From Sphingomonas bacterium (GTDB lineage Bacteria; Pseudomonadota; Alphaproteobacteria; Sphingomonadales; Sphingomonadaceae): a DNA stretch of 64,000 nt. Position numbers and translations under genes: made by a program. The stretch's first letter is position 1. Each line of letters starts with the position of its first letter. Below are positions 28,930 through 39,262 of the stretch, piece after piece. Where the stretch lies: assembly GCA_030149245.1 (NCBI GenBank), contig JASBRX010000011.1:124001-188000 (forward strand), read 5' to 3'. Under the pieces are notes generated by a model. The model saw nothing but the letters and a program-made list of their open reading frames with translations. It did no database searches and was not told the origin of the DNA.

Positions 28930-29715
28930 ATGTTCCTCAAGGGCAAGTCCGCCATCGTCACCGGCTCCACCTCGGGCATCGGCCTCGCCATCGCCAAGGC
29001 GCTGGCAACGGAGGGCGCGAGCGTGATGATCAACGGCTTTGGTGACGCCGCCGCGATCGAAACCGAGCGCGCGGGCCTTGAGGGGATCAGCGGCGCCAAG
29101 GCGCTCTATGACGCCGCCGACATGAGCAAGCCCGACGCGATCTACGCGATGGTCGAGCGCTGCCATGCCGAGCTCGGCGGCCCCGACATCATCGTCAACA
29201 ATGCCGGCATCCAGCATGTCGCGAAAATCGAGGAGTTCCCGCCGGAGAAATGGGACGCGATCATCGCGATCAACCTGTCCTCGGCCTGGCACATGATGCG
29301 CGCCGCCGTGCCGCACATGAAGGCGGCGAAATGGGGCCGCATCATCAACACCGCCTCGGCGCATTCGCTCGTCGCCAGCCCCAACAAGTCCGCCTATGTC
29401 GCCGCCAAGCATGGCGTCGCGGGCCTGACCAAGACGATCGCGCTCGAAACCGCGACCGACGGCATCACCGTCAACTGCATCTCGCCCGGCTATGTCTGGA
29501 CGCCGCTGGTGGAGAACCAGATCCCCGACACGATGAAGGCGCGCGGCATGACGCGGGAGCAGGTGATGAACGACGTCCTGCTCGCGGCGCAGCCGACCAA
29601 GGAATTCGTGCTGCCCGAACAGGTCGCGGCGCTGACGCTGTTCCTCTGCCGCGACGATGCGCGGTCGATCACCGGCGCGAATTATAGCATGGATGGCGGG
29701 TGGACCGCCGCATGA
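28930..29715 (+). CDS. 3-hydroxybutyrate dehydrogenase (SDR family)
   Basis: GKSAIVTGSTSGIGLAIAKALA, NNAGIQHVAKIEEFP, SAYVAAKHGVAGLTKTIALE, RDDARSITGANYSMDGGWTA. Confidence 0.88.
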   Translation: MFLKGKSAIVTGSTSGIGLAIAKALATEGASVMINGFGDAAAIETERAGLEGISGAKALYDAADMSKPDAIYAMVERCHAELGGPDIIVNNAGIQHVAKIEEFPPEKWDAIIAINLSSAWHMMRAAVPHMKAAKWGRIINTASAHSLVASPNKSAYVAAKHGVAGLTKTIALETATDGITVNCISPGYVWTPLVENQIPDTMKARGMTREQVMNDVLLAAQPTKEFVLPEQVAALTLFLCRDDARSITGANYSMDGGWTAA

Positions 29716-30335
29716 CCCGCGCCACGCTCCTCGCCCTGCTCGCCGGAGCCGCGCTCGCGGGTTGCGCACGCGACGGCCTCAGCCTCGTCGATACCCCACC
29801 CGAAACCCGCTGGCGCGCGGTCACCACCGATCAGGACCGCAACCGCTTGCGCGACTGGCGCAAGGCATGGACCACCGCCCTGCCCGCCGCCCGCACCGCC
29901 GACAATGGCGTCATCGCGCGCGCGGGCGCATTGTTCGAGCCCGACCGGGCGATGGCAAATGCCATGCCCCCCGCCGGCGACTATCGCTGCCGCACCTTCA
30001 AGCTCGGAGCCTATCGCCCGGGCCTGCAGACCTTCGCCGAGCGCGCGCCTGTGCGCTGTCGCGTGGGTCGCGAAGGCGAGATGCCGGTCTTCGCGGTGCT
30101 AGAGGGCGAACAGCGCCCATCGGGCACGCTCTACGCCGAAACCGACGCACGCGTGATCTTCCTCGGCGCGCTAGAACTCGGCGACGAGACCAAGCCATTC
30201 CCCTACAGCTTCGACCGCAAGCGCGACATGGCCGGCTATGTCGAGCGCGTCGCGGTGGGCCGCTGGCGGCTGGTGCTGCCCTACCCCAATTTCGATTCAC
30301 AACTCGACGTGATCGAGCTGGTCCCGGCGGGATAG
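29712..30335 (+). CDS. DUF4893-like exported/lipoprotein
   Basis: MTRATLLALLAGAALAGCAR lipobox; DRNRLRDWRKAWTTAL ... ELVPAG as in DUF4893 proteins. Confidence 0.7.
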   Translation: MTRATLLALLAGAALAGCARDGLSLVDTPPETRWRAVTTDQDRNRLRDWRKAWTTALPAARTADNGVIARAGALFEPDRAMANAMPPAGDYRCRTFKLGAYRPGLQTFAERAPVRCRVGREGEMPVFAVLEGEQRPSGTLYAETDARVIFLGALELGDETKPFPYSFDRKRDMAGYVERVAVGRWRLVLPYPNFDSQLDVIELVPAG

Positions 30336-30346
30336 GCCGCTTTTCA

Positions 30347-30480
30347 ATCCTCCCCCGCCAGGGGGAGGTGTCAGCGTAGCTGACGGGGGGGGGGGGGGGA
30401 GGAAGCACGACGGTTGAGAGGACACAGCCGTCCTCCCCCTCCGTCGCCTTCGGCGCCACCTCCCCCTGGCGGGGGAGGAT
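30347..30480. repeat. Imperfect palindromic intergenic repeat (ATCCTCCCCCGCCAGGGGGAGG ... CCTCCCCCTGGCGGGGGAGGAT)
   Basis: Terminal inverted repeat ends; contains a G14 run at 30386-30399. Confidence 0.85.
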
Positions 30481-30534
30481 TGTCTTGGATCGCTTCGCCG
30501 TTGCGTCGATGCTGCGGGCGGTTAGGGTAGTGCC

Positions 30535-31848
30535 ATGAAGACGCTCCTCGCCACCGCCGCCGCGACGCTCGCGCTCGTCACCCCCGCCGCAGCGGACAGC
30601 GTCCGCGACGCCACCACGAAGGAGCTGCCCTCGCTGATGGCGCTCTACCGCAACCTGCACGCCAATCCGGAGGTCAGCCAGGCCGAGGTCAAGACTGCGG
30701 CCAAGCTCGCCGCCGAGGCGCGCAAGGCGGGCTACACCGTCACCGAACAGGTCGGCGGGACCGGCGTGGTCGCGGTGCTGAAGAATGGCGACGGCCCGGT
30801 CGTGCTGATCCGCGCGGACATGGACGGCCTGCCGGTGACCGAGGAAACCGGCCTGCCCTTCGCGTCGAAGGTGCGCACGCGCACCCCCGAAGGCGTCGAG
30901 AGCGGCGTCATGCACGCCTGCGCGCACGACACCCACATGACCGCCTGGGTCGGCACGCTGCGCAACCTCGCGGCGATGAAGGATCAGTGGCGCGGCACCG
31001 TCGTGATGGTCGCGCAACCGGCAGAAGAGAACAGCGCCGGCGCGCTCGCGATGCTCAAGGACGGCCTCTACACCCGCTTCCCCAAGCCGACCCACGCCAT
31101 CGCCTTTCACAACAGCGCCGCGCTGCCCGCCGGCGTGATCGGCGTCCGCGCGGGCCCGACCTTCGCCAGCGTCGATTCGGTCGACATCGTGGTGAAGGGG
31201 GTCGGCGGCCACGGCGCCTATCCCGCCACGACGAAGGACCCGATCGTGCTCGGCGCGCGCATCGTTTCGGCGCTGCAGACAATCGTCGCCCGCGAGATCG
31301 ACCCGCTCGACTCCGCGGTCGTGACGGTCGGCAGTTTCCAGGGCGGCACGCGCCACAACATCATCCCCGATTCCGCGCTGCTCCTCCTCACCGTCCGCGC
31401 CTACACGCCCGAAGTGCGCAAGCAGTTGCTCGACGGCATCGCCCGCATCGCCAAGGGTGAGGCGATCGCGGCGGGCGTACCGGAGGATCGCATGCCGATC
31501 GTCACGGTGCGCGAACCCTTCACCCCGCCCGCCGTCAGCGATCCCGCCTTTGCCGGCCAGCTCAAGACGCTGTTCACCGCCCGCTTCGGCGCGGCCCGCG
31601 TAACCGACATTGCCCCGACGATGGCGGGCGAGGATTTCGGCCGCTACCCGATCGCCGACCCGTCGGTGAAGGCCGTAATCTACTGGGTCGGCGGCGTGCC
31701 GCAGGACGCGTGGGACAAGGCGCAGGCCAATGGCGGCGCGGGCCTCCCCTCGCTGCACAGCCCGAAATGGGCGCCTGATGCGGAGAAGGTCATCGGGACC
31801 GCCGCCGAAGCGATGACGGCGGCGGCGCTCGATGTGATGAAGCGGTGA
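30535..31848 (+). CDS. M20-family amidohydrolase/peptidase
   Basis: Signal peptide; LHANPEVSQAE, IRADMDGLPVTEETGLPFAS, MHACAHDTHMTAWVG, AGEDFGRY. Confidence 0.92.
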   Translation: MKTLLATAAATLALVTPAAADSVRDATTKELPSLMALYRNLHANPEVSQAEVKTAAKLAAEARKAGYTVTEQVGGTGVVAVLKNGDGPVVLIRADMDGLPVTEETGLPFASKVRTRTPEGVESGVMHACAHDTHMTAWVGTLRNLAAMKDQWRGTVVMVAQPAEENSAGALAMLKDGLYTRFPKPTHAIAFHNSAALPAGVIGVRAGPTFASVDSVDIVVKGVGGHGAYPATTKDPIVLGARIVSALQTIVAREIDPLDSAVVTVGSFQGGTRHNIIPDSALLLLTVRAYTPEVRKQLLDGIARIAKGEAIAAGVPEDRMPIVTVREPFTPPAVSDPAFAGQLKTLFTARFGAARVTDIAPTMAGEDFGRYPIADPSVKAVIYWVGGVPQDAWDKAQANGGAGLPSLHSPKWAPDAEKVIGTAAEAMTAAALDVMKR

Positions 31849-31858
31849 CCGACCACAT

Positions 31859-31935
31859 CCGTTTGCCCTGAGCCTGTCGAAGGGCGATTCCCGACAGCGG
31901 TGACTTCGGCCCTTCGACAAGCTCAGGGCAAACGG
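31859..31935. repeat. Intergenic palindrome CCGTTTGCCCTGAGCCTGTCGAAGGGC ... GCCCTTCGACAAGCTCAGGGCAAACGG
   Basis: Near-perfect inverted ends; same family at 35341 and 61471. Confidence 0.9.
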
Positions 31936-31949
31936 GGTTGGGACCACCC

Positions 31950-32186
31950 TTACTCTGCCCCATCCTTCGCTTTCGCCAGCTCGGCCTCCTTCTCGGCATC
32001 ATAGCCGGTGGAGGCGGGCGGCTGGTGCGAATGCACCGGCTGCGTGCCCGAGGGCGGGTCGGACGCATCCATCGATTCGTCCAGCGCGCGGTCGAGCCGC
32101 GCCTGCTTGCTCTCGGGGTTCTTTTCCAGCCGTTCCGCGATACTCTCGTCGGTCCCGGCGTCGCCGCGCTTCTTGTCGTCGTCCAT
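31950..32186 (-). CDS. Small charged hypothetical protein
   Basis: MDDDKKRGDAGTDESIAERLEKNPESKQARLDRALDESMDASD...; plausible ORF with normal alpha-helical composition. Confidence 0.6.
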   Translation of the reverse strand: MDDDKKRGDAGTDESIAERLEKNPESKQARLDRALDESMDASDPPSGTQPVHSHQPPASTGYDAEKEAELAKAKDGAE

Positions 32187-32312
32187 CGTCTCTCTCCCAT
32201 ATGGGTGGACGATGAAAACGCGCGCCCTGCATCTCGCGTTCCGCTTCCGAAACGCAGAAGGGCCCGGCCATCGCTGGCCAGGCCCTCCCGAAATCGCCAT
32301 CGGCGGCGGGGA

Positions 32313-33059
32313 TTATTCGCGGTTTCCGATGATGCTGAGGATGAACTGGAACATGTTGATGAAGTCCAGATACAGGTTCAGCGCACCCATGATCACTGCC
32401 TTGCCGACCATGTCGGTGCCGGCGACATACTGATAGACGCTCTTGATCCGCTGCGTGTCATACGCCGTCAGACCTGCGAAGATCAGCACACCCGCTACGC
32501 TGATGATCAGCGACAGGGTGCTCGACTGGGTGAAGATGTTGATGATCGATGCCACGATGATACCGATCAGGCCGACGATCAGGAAGCTGCCGAGACCCGA
32601 CAGGTCCTTCTTGGTCGTGTAGCCATAGAGGCTCAGGCCCGCGAAGCCCGCTGCGGCGGCGAAGAACGCCTGCGCGACCGAGGTGCCGGTGTAGCGCAGC
32701 AGCAGCGTCGAGAGCGACAGGCCCATCAGCACCGTGAACGCCCAGAACATGCCCTGCAGCGCGCCGGTCGAGAACTTGTTCTGACCGAAGCTCATCGCGA
32801 ACACGATCGCCAGCGGCGACAGGATGATCAGCCACACCAGCGGGCCGCCATTGGCGAAGACCGAGGCAGCCGCCGATTCGGCTCCGCCCCAAGCAAACAG
32901 CAGCGCGACGATGCCGCTCAGCAGCACGCCCGATGCCATATAGTTGTAAACCGAAAGCATGTAGGACCGCAGCCCCGCATCATACGCGGCGCTATCCCGC
33001 GTACCTGCGGCCGTCGCGTACGGCGCGGCGGTCGAATGGGGGTCAGACCAGTTAGCCAT
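32313..33059 (-). CDS. Bax inhibitor-1/YccA family membrane protein
   Basis: Multiple TM segments; MFWAFTVLMGLSLSTLLL..., GLTAYDTQRIKSVYQ, LGALNLYLDFINMFQFIL. Confidence 0.93.
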   Translation of the reverse strand: MANWSDPHSTAAPYATAAGTRDSAAYDAGLRSYMLSVYNYMASGVLLSGIVALLFAWGGAESAAASVFANGGPLVWLIILSPLAIVFAMSFGQNKFSTGALQGMFWAFTVLMGLSLSTLLLRYTGTSVAQAFFAAAAGFAGLSLYGYTTKKDLSGLGSFLIVGLIGIIVASIINIFTQSSTLSLIISVAGVLIFAGLTAYDTQRIKSVYQYVAGTDMVGKAVIMGALNLYLDFINMFQFILSIIGNRE

Positions 33060-33189
33060 CTCAAACTCCTTTGCCCGGCGGTCTCAGAATATCGGCCGCC
33101 CGGATGTGATCGAATATCATGTTTTGCCGGGCGAGATTCAAGGAAAACCGGAATCGCGGCATCTGACGAAATGGGTTAACGCCTGCGCG

Positions 33190-33729
33190 ATGCACCGCCT
33201 GTTCGTCGCATTGCGCCCGCCACCCGAGATTCGCGACCGCCTCACCGATCTGATGGACGGGGTCGAAGGCGCGCGCTGGCAGGATGATGACCAGCTCCAC
33301 ATCACGCTGCGCTTCATCGGCGCGGTCGACCGCCGTACCGCCGAGGACGCCGCGACCGCGCTGTCGGCGATTCGCGCCGATCTGCCCCCGTTGCGCCTCG
33401 ACGGATGCGGGACGTTCGAGACCAAGGGGCGGCCCAACGCGCTCTGGGCCGGAGTTACGCCGCGCGAACCACTGGCGACGCTGCACAAGAAGATCGACCG
33501 CGCGATGATCCGCATCGGGCTGGAGGCCGAACATCGCGCCTATATCCCGCACATCACGCTCGCGCGGCTCGCCGGATCGGCGGGACCGGTCGACAGCTTC
33601 CTCGCCCGCCACGCCGGGCTGACCAGCCCGGACTTCGCCGTGACCCACATGACGCTCTACGAAAGCCGCCTGGGCCATCATGGCGCGAGCTACGAGCCGA
33701 TCGAGCGCTATGCGCTGACCGGCCCGTAA
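33190..33729 (+). CDS. thpR: RNA 2',3'-cyclic phosphodiesterase (2H family)
   Basis: MHRLFVALRPPPEIRDRL, two HxTx motifs (LHITLRFIG, HITLARL). Confidence 0.9.
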   Translation: MHRLFVALRPPPEIRDRLTDLMDGVEGARWQDDDQLHITLRFIGAVDRRTAEDAATALSAIRADLPPLRLDGCGTFETKGRPNALWAGVTPREPLATLHKKIDRAMIRIGLEAEHRAYIPHITLARLAGSAGPVDSFLARHAGLTSPDFAVTHMTLYESRLGHHGASYEPIERYALTGP

Positions 33730-33735
33730 GCGCAA

Positions 33736-34320
33736 TTACCCCGCCGCGAAGACGCCGCACGCGACGCGGTCACCGCTATTACCCGACGGATCGGTCTTCT
33801 GATCGTCCGGCCCGGCATGGACCACGAACGCCGAGCCATCGGCATCCAGCAACTGCGCCATGGTGCCCGAGCGGAGCGTAAAGGTCAGCGTGCCGGTGCC
33901 GTCATCGGCAACGTTCAGGTTCGGCATATCACCGGCATGCGCGCCCTGCGGATTCTCCAGGCCATGCTGAGTCGAGGCCGGATTCCAGTGGCCGCCCGCC
34001 GTGGTGAAGCCCGGCGCGTCGCACTTGCCGGTCATATGGACATGCACGCCATGCGCGCCCGGCGTGATCCCGGTGACCGAAACCGTGACCGCCAGCCCTT
34101 CGGGAGTCGCGGTCGCCACCGCGCTGCCCGCGGCGCTGCCATCGGCCTTGGCGAGCGTTGCGGTCGCGCTTTCGGACGCCGCGCTGCTGTTTTCGATCGG
34201 CATGGCGTCGTTGGCCATCATCATCGTGTCGTCCGCGGGCATCGCCGTGTTGGTCGTCTCCGCGCCACCACAAGCAGCGGTCAGAATGAGCGCCGCAATC
34301 GCGCAGCTGTTCCGGATCAT
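33736..34320 (-). CDS. Superoxide dismutase [Cu-Zn] family lipoprotein
   Basis: AHGVHVHMTGKCDAPGFTTAGGHWNP...HGLENPQGAHAGDMPNL...VVHAGPDDQKTDPSGNSGDRVACGVF. Confidence 0.92.
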   Translation of the reverse strand: MIRNSCAIAALILTAACGGAETTNTAMPADDTMMMANDAMPIENSSAASESATATLAKADGSAAGSAVATATPEGLAVTVSVTGITPGAHGVHVHMTGKCDAPGFTTAGGHWNPASTQHGLENPQGAHAGDMPNLNVADDGTGTLTFTLRSGTMAQLLDADGSAFVVHAGPDDQKTDPSGNSGDRVACGVFAAG

Positions 34321-34383
34321 CGCATCTCTCCTGTTCTGGAAGCCCGCGACCCCAATGGTCGAGCGGGGCAAGGGTTCCGCATG

Positions 34384-35277
34384 TCACGCCCGCGGATGGG
34401 CGTTGCGATAGACGTCGAGCAGATGCGCCGCGTCCACCGCCGTATAGATTTGCGTCGAGCTCAGGCTGGCATGGCCGAGCAGCTCCTGCAAGGCGCGCAG
34501 ATCCGCCCCGCGCCCCAGCAGATGCGTCGCGAAACTGTGGCGCAGCGCATGCGGCGTCGTCCGCTCAGGCAGGCCCAGCCGCACCCGCGCCGCGCGCACC
34601 GCGCGCCGCACCAGCGCCGGATCGAGCGGCCCGCCCCGCGCGCCCCGAAACAGTGGCTCCCCCGGCGCGGTGCCATAGGGACAGAGGCGCACATAGTCCT
34701 CCACCGCCGCGCGCACCTGCGGCAACAGCGGCACGATCCGCACCTTGTCGCGCTTGCCGGTGACCCGCAGCGTCTCGCCCAGCGGCAATGCCGCGCCGGT
34801 CAGCCCCATCGCCTCGCCGATGCGCAGTCCCGCGCCATAGAGCAGCAGCAGCACCGCCAGGTCGCGCGCCGCGATCCACGGCGCGCGCGCGTCGTCCGCC
34901 ACTTCCTCGGCCAGCGCCACCGCCTCGTCGGGCGACACCGGGCGCGGCACGCCCTTGCGCACACGCGGCCCGCGCAGCCGGGGCAGTTCGGCATCCTCCC
35001 CGCCCGCAAAGTTGAGGAATGCGCGCACCGCCGACAGCTCCCGCGCCGCGCTGGCATTGCCGATACCCTCGTTGCGCCGCTGCGCCAGATAGGCACGCAG
35101 GTCCGCCGCACTCACCTTGCCCAGCGCCGCGCGATCCACCGCCCCGCCCCAATGCCCCGACAGAAACGCGATCAACCGCGCCGCCGTCGCCTCATAGGCC
35201 CGCACCGTATGCACCGACCGCCGCCGATCCCGCGCCAGATGCGCGCCGAAGAGGAGGGGCAATGGCTTGTCATCCAT
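34384..35277 (-). CDS. xerC: Tyrosine recombinase XerC
   Basis: Start MDDKPLPLLFGAHLARDRRRSVHTVRAYEATAARLIAFL; LLLLYGAGLRIGEAMGL, TPHALRHSFATHLLGRGADLRALQELLGHASLSSTQIYTAV. Confidence 0.9.
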   Translation of the reverse strand: MDDKPLPLLFGAHLARDRRRSVHTVRAYEATAARLIAFLSGHWGGAVDRAALGKVSAADLRAYLAQRRNEGIGNASAARELSAVRAFLNFAGGEDAELPRLRGPRVRKGVPRPVSPDEAVALAEEVADDARAPWIAARDLAVLLLLYGAGLRIGEAMGLTGAALPLGETLRVTGKRDKVRIVPLLPQVRAAVEDYVRLCPYGTAPGEPLFRGARGGPLDPALVRRAVRAARVRLGLPERTTPHALRHSFATHLLGRGADLRALQELLGHASLSSTQIYTAVDAAHLLDVYRNAHPRA

Positions 35278-35340
35278 TGGGGCACCGTATCCCCGCTCGG
35301 CCTGAACGTCATGCAACAATCGGGGCCTTTTCACCCAGGC

Positions 35341-35418
35341 CCGTTTGCCCTGAGCTTGTCGAAGGGCCAAAGACCGCCATTGTTCGGAAAGGTGCTTCGA
35401 CAAGCTCAGCACAAACGG
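35341..35418. repeat. Intergenic palindrome, CTGAGCTTGTCGAAGGGCC family
   Basis: CCGTTTGCCCTGAGCTTGTCGAAGGGCC ... GCTTCGACAAGCTCAGCACAAACGG. Confidence 0.88.
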
Positions 35419-35454
35419 TTCAGATTGAAGAACGCATGCCCTAAAGACCCTCCC

Positions 35455-36177
35455 ATGATCAACGCAGCCGGCCACCGCCTCGCCTTCCACCACAGTCCCG
35501 GCACCGGGCCGACCATCGTCTTCCTCCCCGGCTATGCCTCCGACATGAGCGGGAGCAAGGCGGTCGCGATCGAACAATGGGCGCAGTCCACCGGCCGCGC
35601 CTTCCTCCGTTTCGACTATGCCGGCTGCGGTGAAAGCGAAGGCGCGTTCGAGGATCAGACGCTGGCCAGCTGGCGCGACGACGCCCTGCTGCTGATCGAC
35701 CGCCTGATCGAGGGCCCCGTCGTCCTTGTCGGATCGTCGATGGGCGGGTGGATCATGCTGCTCGTCGCGAAAGCCCGCCCCGATCGCGTCGCGGCGCTGG
35801 TCGGCATCGCCGCCGCTCCCGATTTCACCGACTGGGGCTTCACCCAGGCACAGAAGATGGTCTTGCTCAACGACGGCCGTCTCGAGCAACCGTCCGAATA
35901 CTCCCCCCAGCCCACCGTCACCACGCGCGCCTTCTGGTCGTCGGGCGAGGCGAACCGGCTGATGCACGGCCCCATCAACCTGCCCATGCCCGCGCGCCTG
36001 ATCCACGGACAGCGCGATCCCGACGTGCCCTGGCAACGCAGCGTCAGCCTTGCCGGCCTGCTCCGTTCAGACGATGTGCAGACAATCCTCGTCAAGGACG
36101 GCGACCACCGCCTGTCGCGCCCGCAGGACATCGCCCTGATCCTGCGCACCCTAGAGGATCTCGTCCCCACATCATGA
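35455..36177 (+). CDS. Alpha/beta hydrolase
   Basis: TIVFLPGYASDMSGSKA, LVGSSMGGWIMLL (GxSxG), IHGQRDPDVPW, DGDHRLSRP. Confidence 0.92.
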   Translation: MINAAGHRLAFHHSPGTGPTIVFLPGYASDMSGSKAVAIEQWAQSTGRAFLRFDYAGCGESEGAFEDQTLASWRDDALLLIDRLIEGPVVLVGSSMGGWIMLLVAKARPDRVAALVGIAAAPDFTDWGFTQAQKMVLLNDGRLEQPSEYSPQPTVTTRAFWSSGEANRLMHGPINLPMPARLIHGQRDPDVPWQRSVSLAGLLRSDDVQTILVKDGDHRLSRPQDIALILRTLEDLVPTS

Positions 36178-36920
36178 TGTTCCTGCTCCTCGCCGCCGCC
36201 ACTCAGACCACCCCCGTGGGCCCGCCCTCGCCGGAAGAACAGCGCTGGGAACGCTGCGTCGAACTCGCGGTCGATGAACCCGCAGCGGGGATTGCCGAAG
36301 CCAATCGCTGGCGCATGGCAGGTGGGCGCTTCCTCGCCGAACAATGCCGCGGCATGGCCTATGCCCGGCAACAGCGCTGGGTCAGCGCGGGCGGCGCGTT
36401 CGAAACGGCGGCACGCGAAGCCGAAGTCGCGCGCGACCGCCGCGCCTCCAAATACTGGGCACAGGCCGGCAATGCCTGGCTTGCCGCCGGTGAAGCCGCC
36501 AAGGCGCGCGCCGCGCTCGACGCCGCGCTTGCCACCGGCACGCTTGAGGGGTTGGAACGCGGCGAAGCGCATCTCGACCGCGCCCGCACCCTCGTCGCAT
36601 CGGGCGACCTCGCCGGCGCGCGCAGCGACCTCGACAAGGCGCTGGTCCACGCCGCGAAAGATCCGATGGCGTGGCTGCTCTCCGCCAACCTCGCGCGCCG
36701 CACCGGCAACATCCCGCTTGCGCGCGAACATATCGCCAGGGCGTTGGAAATGGCCGGCGACGACGCCTCGGTCCAGCTCGAGGCTGGCAATATCGCCGCC
36801 GTCGCGCGCGACGAAGCCGGGGCCAAGGCCGCCTGGACCCGCGCTGCGCAACTCTCTCCGGATGGCCCGATCGGCGCCTCCGCCCGCGCCGCGCTCCAAC
36901 AATTTGCGGAGCAGCAATAG
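36174..36920 (+). CDS. Tetratricopeptide-repeat protein
   Basis: Signal-like N-terminus [34 protein letters not shown]..., [35 protein letters not shown]. Confidence 0.82.
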   Translation: MMFLLLAAATQTTPVGPPSPEEQRWERCVELAVDEPAAGIAEANRWRMAGGRFLAEQCRGMAYARQQRWVSAGGAFETAAREAEVARDRRASKYWAQAGNAWLAAGEAAKARAALDAALATGTLEGLERGEAHLDRARTLVASGDLAGARSDLDKALVHAAKDPMAWLLSANLARRTGNIPLAREHIARALEMAGDDASVQLEAGNIAAVARDEAGAKAAWTRAAQLSPDGPIGASARAALQQFAEQQ

Positions 36921-36973
36921 ACTCCCGCTTCATCCTCCCTATCTCTGACCCGAACCAGCGACAGGGACTCCCG

Positions 36974-37438
36974 ATGCACTATCTCCACACCATGATCCGG
37001 GTGACCGACCCGGACGCCTCGATCCGCTTCTTCGAACTGCTCGGCCTCAAGGAAACCCGGCGGATGGAGAGCGAGAAGGGCCGCTTCACGCTGATCTTCC
37101 TTGCCGCCCCCGGCGATATCGCCGCCGACACGTCCGAAGCCGATGGCCGCCCGCGTGCCGAGGTCGAACTCACCTATAACTGGCCGCCCGAGGATGGCAG
37201 CCCGGCGGAAACCTATACCGGCGGCCGCAATTTCGGTCATCTCGCCTATCGCGTGGAGAACATCTACGAAACCTGCCAGCGGCTGATGGACGCTGGCGTC
37301 ACGATCAACCGCCCCCCGCGCGACGGCCATATGGCATTCGTGCGCAGCCCCGACGGCATCTCAATCGAACTGCTGCAGGACGGGCATCTCGAACCCGCCG
37401 AGCCCTGGGCCTCGATGCCGAACACCGGGGTGTGGTAA
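36974..37438 (+). CDS. gloA: Lactoylglutathione lyase (glyoxalase I)
   Basis: [30 protein letters not shown]..., [42 protein letters not shown]. Confidence 0.9.
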   Translation: MHYLHTMIRVTDPDASIRFFELLGLKETRRMESEKGRFTLIFLAAPGDIAADTSEADGRPRAEVELTYNWPPEDGSPAETYTGGRNFGHLAYRVENIYETCQRLMDAGVTINRPPRDGHMAFVRSPDGISIELLQDGHLEPAEPWASMPNTGVW

Positions 37439-37445
37439 ATCGACC

Positions 37446-38537
37446 GTGACGGGCATCCTTCACGGCTGGCCCGTCCAGGAGTTTCTCCGCCTGACCGGCG
37501 CCGGGGTACCGATCATCCAGGCGCCGATGGCCGGGGCGGGCGGGGTCGCGCTGGCCGCCGCCGCAATTCGCGGAGGCGCGGTCGGCTCGCTCCCCTGCGC
37601 GATGCTCACCCCCGATCAGGTGCGCGAACAGGTGGCGCAGGTGCGCGCGCTGGCGGACGGCCCGCTCAACCTGAACTTCTTCTGCCACCATCTCGGCGAC
37701 CCGCCCGACGAGACGGCATGGCGCGCGCTGCTCCAGCCCTTCTACGACAAGGAAGGCGTCGGCCCGCCCGCAACCCCACCGCCTCTGCGCGCGCCGTTCG
37801 GCGATGCGATGTGCGCGGTGGTCGAGGAAGTGCGGCCGGAGATGATGAGCTTTCATTTCGGTCTGCCCGAACCACGACTGCTCGATCGGGTGCGCCGCGC
37901 GGGCGCGCTGATCGTCGGCAATGCGACCACGCGCGCAGAGGCGGCCTTCCTCACCGATCATGTCGATCTCCTCATCGCCCAAGGTTTTGAGGCCGGCGGC
38001 CACGCCGGCTATTTCCTTGGCGAGTTCCGGCCAAAGGGCACGCTGGCGCTGGTGCGGGAGGTCGCGCTCGACGCCGACGTGCCGCTCGTACCGACGATTG
38101 CGGCCGGGGGCATCGCGGATGCAGCGGGCATCGCGGCGGCGCTGATGCTCGATGCTGGCGCGGTCCAACTCGGCACCGCTTACCTCCACACTGCTGAGGC
38201 GACCATCTCCCCCGTCCACCGCGCCGCGCTGCGCACCGGCGAGACGGTTGTCACCAACCTCTTCTCCGGCGGGCTCGCGCGCGGGATCCGCAACGCGCTG
38301 ATCGACGCAATCGGGCCGGTGCATCCCGCCGCCCCCCGCTTCCCTTATGCCTCCGCCGCGCTCGCCGAGCTGCGCCGGGTGGCCGAGGCCGATGGGCGCG
38401 GCGACTATTCCCCCCTCTGGGCCGGAAAGGCGGCGTCACTCGGCGCCCCGCTCCCCGGCCAACCACTCGAAGGCGCACAGGCGCTCACCGAACGGCTGGC
38501 GCGCGAGGTCGCAGACTTGCTAGGAACACCCCCATGA
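37446..38537 (+). CDS. Nitronate monooxygenase (2-nitropropane dioxygenase family)
   Basis: VPIIQAPMAGAGGVALAAAAIRGGAVGSLP, GFEAGGHAGYF, PTIAAGGIADAAGIAAALMLDAGAVQLGTAYL. Confidence 0.9.
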   Translation: MTGILHGWPVQEFLRLTGAGVPIIQAPMAGAGGVALAAAAIRGGAVGSLPCAMLTPDQVREQVAQVRALADGPLNLNFFCHHLGDPPDETAWRALLQPFYDKEGVGPPATPPPLRAPFGDAMCAVVEEVRPEMMSFHFGLPEPRLLDRVRRAGALIVGNATTRAEAAFLTDHVDLLIAQGFEAGGHAGYFLGEFRPKGTLALVREVALDADVPLVPTIAAGGIADAAGIAAALMLDAGAVQLGTAYLHTAEATISPVHRAALRTGETVVTNLFSGGLARGIRNALIDAIGPVHPAAPRFPYASAALAELRRVAEADGRGDYSPLWAGKAASLGAPLPGQPLEGAQALTERLAREVADLLGTPP

Positions 38538-39262
38538 TCGAAGTCGTCCGCATCCCCGCACTCAGCGACAACTACATCTGGCTCGCCCATGACGAAGCCT
38601 CGGGCGAGACCATCGTCGTCGACCCCGCCGTCGCCGACCCGGTGCTGGAGGCTGCTGCAGCGCGGGGCTGGACGATCTCGGCGATCTGGAACACCCACTG
38701 GCACCCCGACCACACTGGCGGCAACGCCGCGATCAAGGCCGCGACCGGCTGCACCGTCATCGCCCCCGCCGCCGAAGCGGCGAAAATCCCAACCGCCGAC
38801 CGGCTGGTGGCGGAGGGCGACACGGTGGCGCTAGGCGGGTTCCAGGCGGAGGTGATCGACGTTCCCGCCCACACCGCCGGCCATATCGCTTACCACCTGC
38901 CCGAAGCAGCCATTGTCTTCGTCGGCGACACCCTCTTCGCAATGGGCTGTGGCCGGTTGTTTGAGGGGACAGCGGCGCAGATGTTCGCCAACATGCAGCG
39001 GCTCGCCGCGCTGCCCGCCGACACGACCGTCTATTGCGCGCACGAATATACCCAGTCGAACGGCCGCTACGCGCTGGTGGCGGAGCCGGACAATGCAGCG
39101 CTGGTCGAACGGATGGCTGAGGTCGATACGATGCGCGCGGAGGGCTTGCCGACCGTCCCGACCACCATCGCCCTCGAACGCGCGACCAATCCCTTCATGC
39201 GCGCCGCGTCCGTCGAAGAACTGGCGGAGCGCCGTGCGGCGAAGGATAGCTTCCGGGGCTAA
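38534..39262 (+). CDS. gloB: Hydroxyacylglutathione hydrolase (glyoxalase II)
   Basis: MIEVVRIPALSDNYIWL, NTHWHPDHTGGN, DTLFAMGCGRLFEGT, CAHEYTQSN. Confidence 0.94.
   Translation: MIEVVRIPALSDNYIWLAHDEASGETIVVDPAVADPVLEAAAARGWTISAIWNTHWHPDHTGGNAAIKAATGCTVIAPAAEAAKIPTADRLVAEGDTVALGGFQAEVIDVPAHTAGHIAYHLPEAAIVFVGDTLFAMGCGRLFEGTAAQMFANMQRLAALPADTTVYCAHEYTQSNGRYALVAEPDNAALVERMAEVDTMRAEGLPTVPTTIALERATNPFMRAASVEELAERRAAKDSFRG

Noticed and set aside
33817-35454. N-terminal part of the 786-aa ORF 33817-36177
   Set aside because: Runs antisense through sodC-like and xerC; only the part from ATG 35455 encodes the alpha/beta hydrolase.
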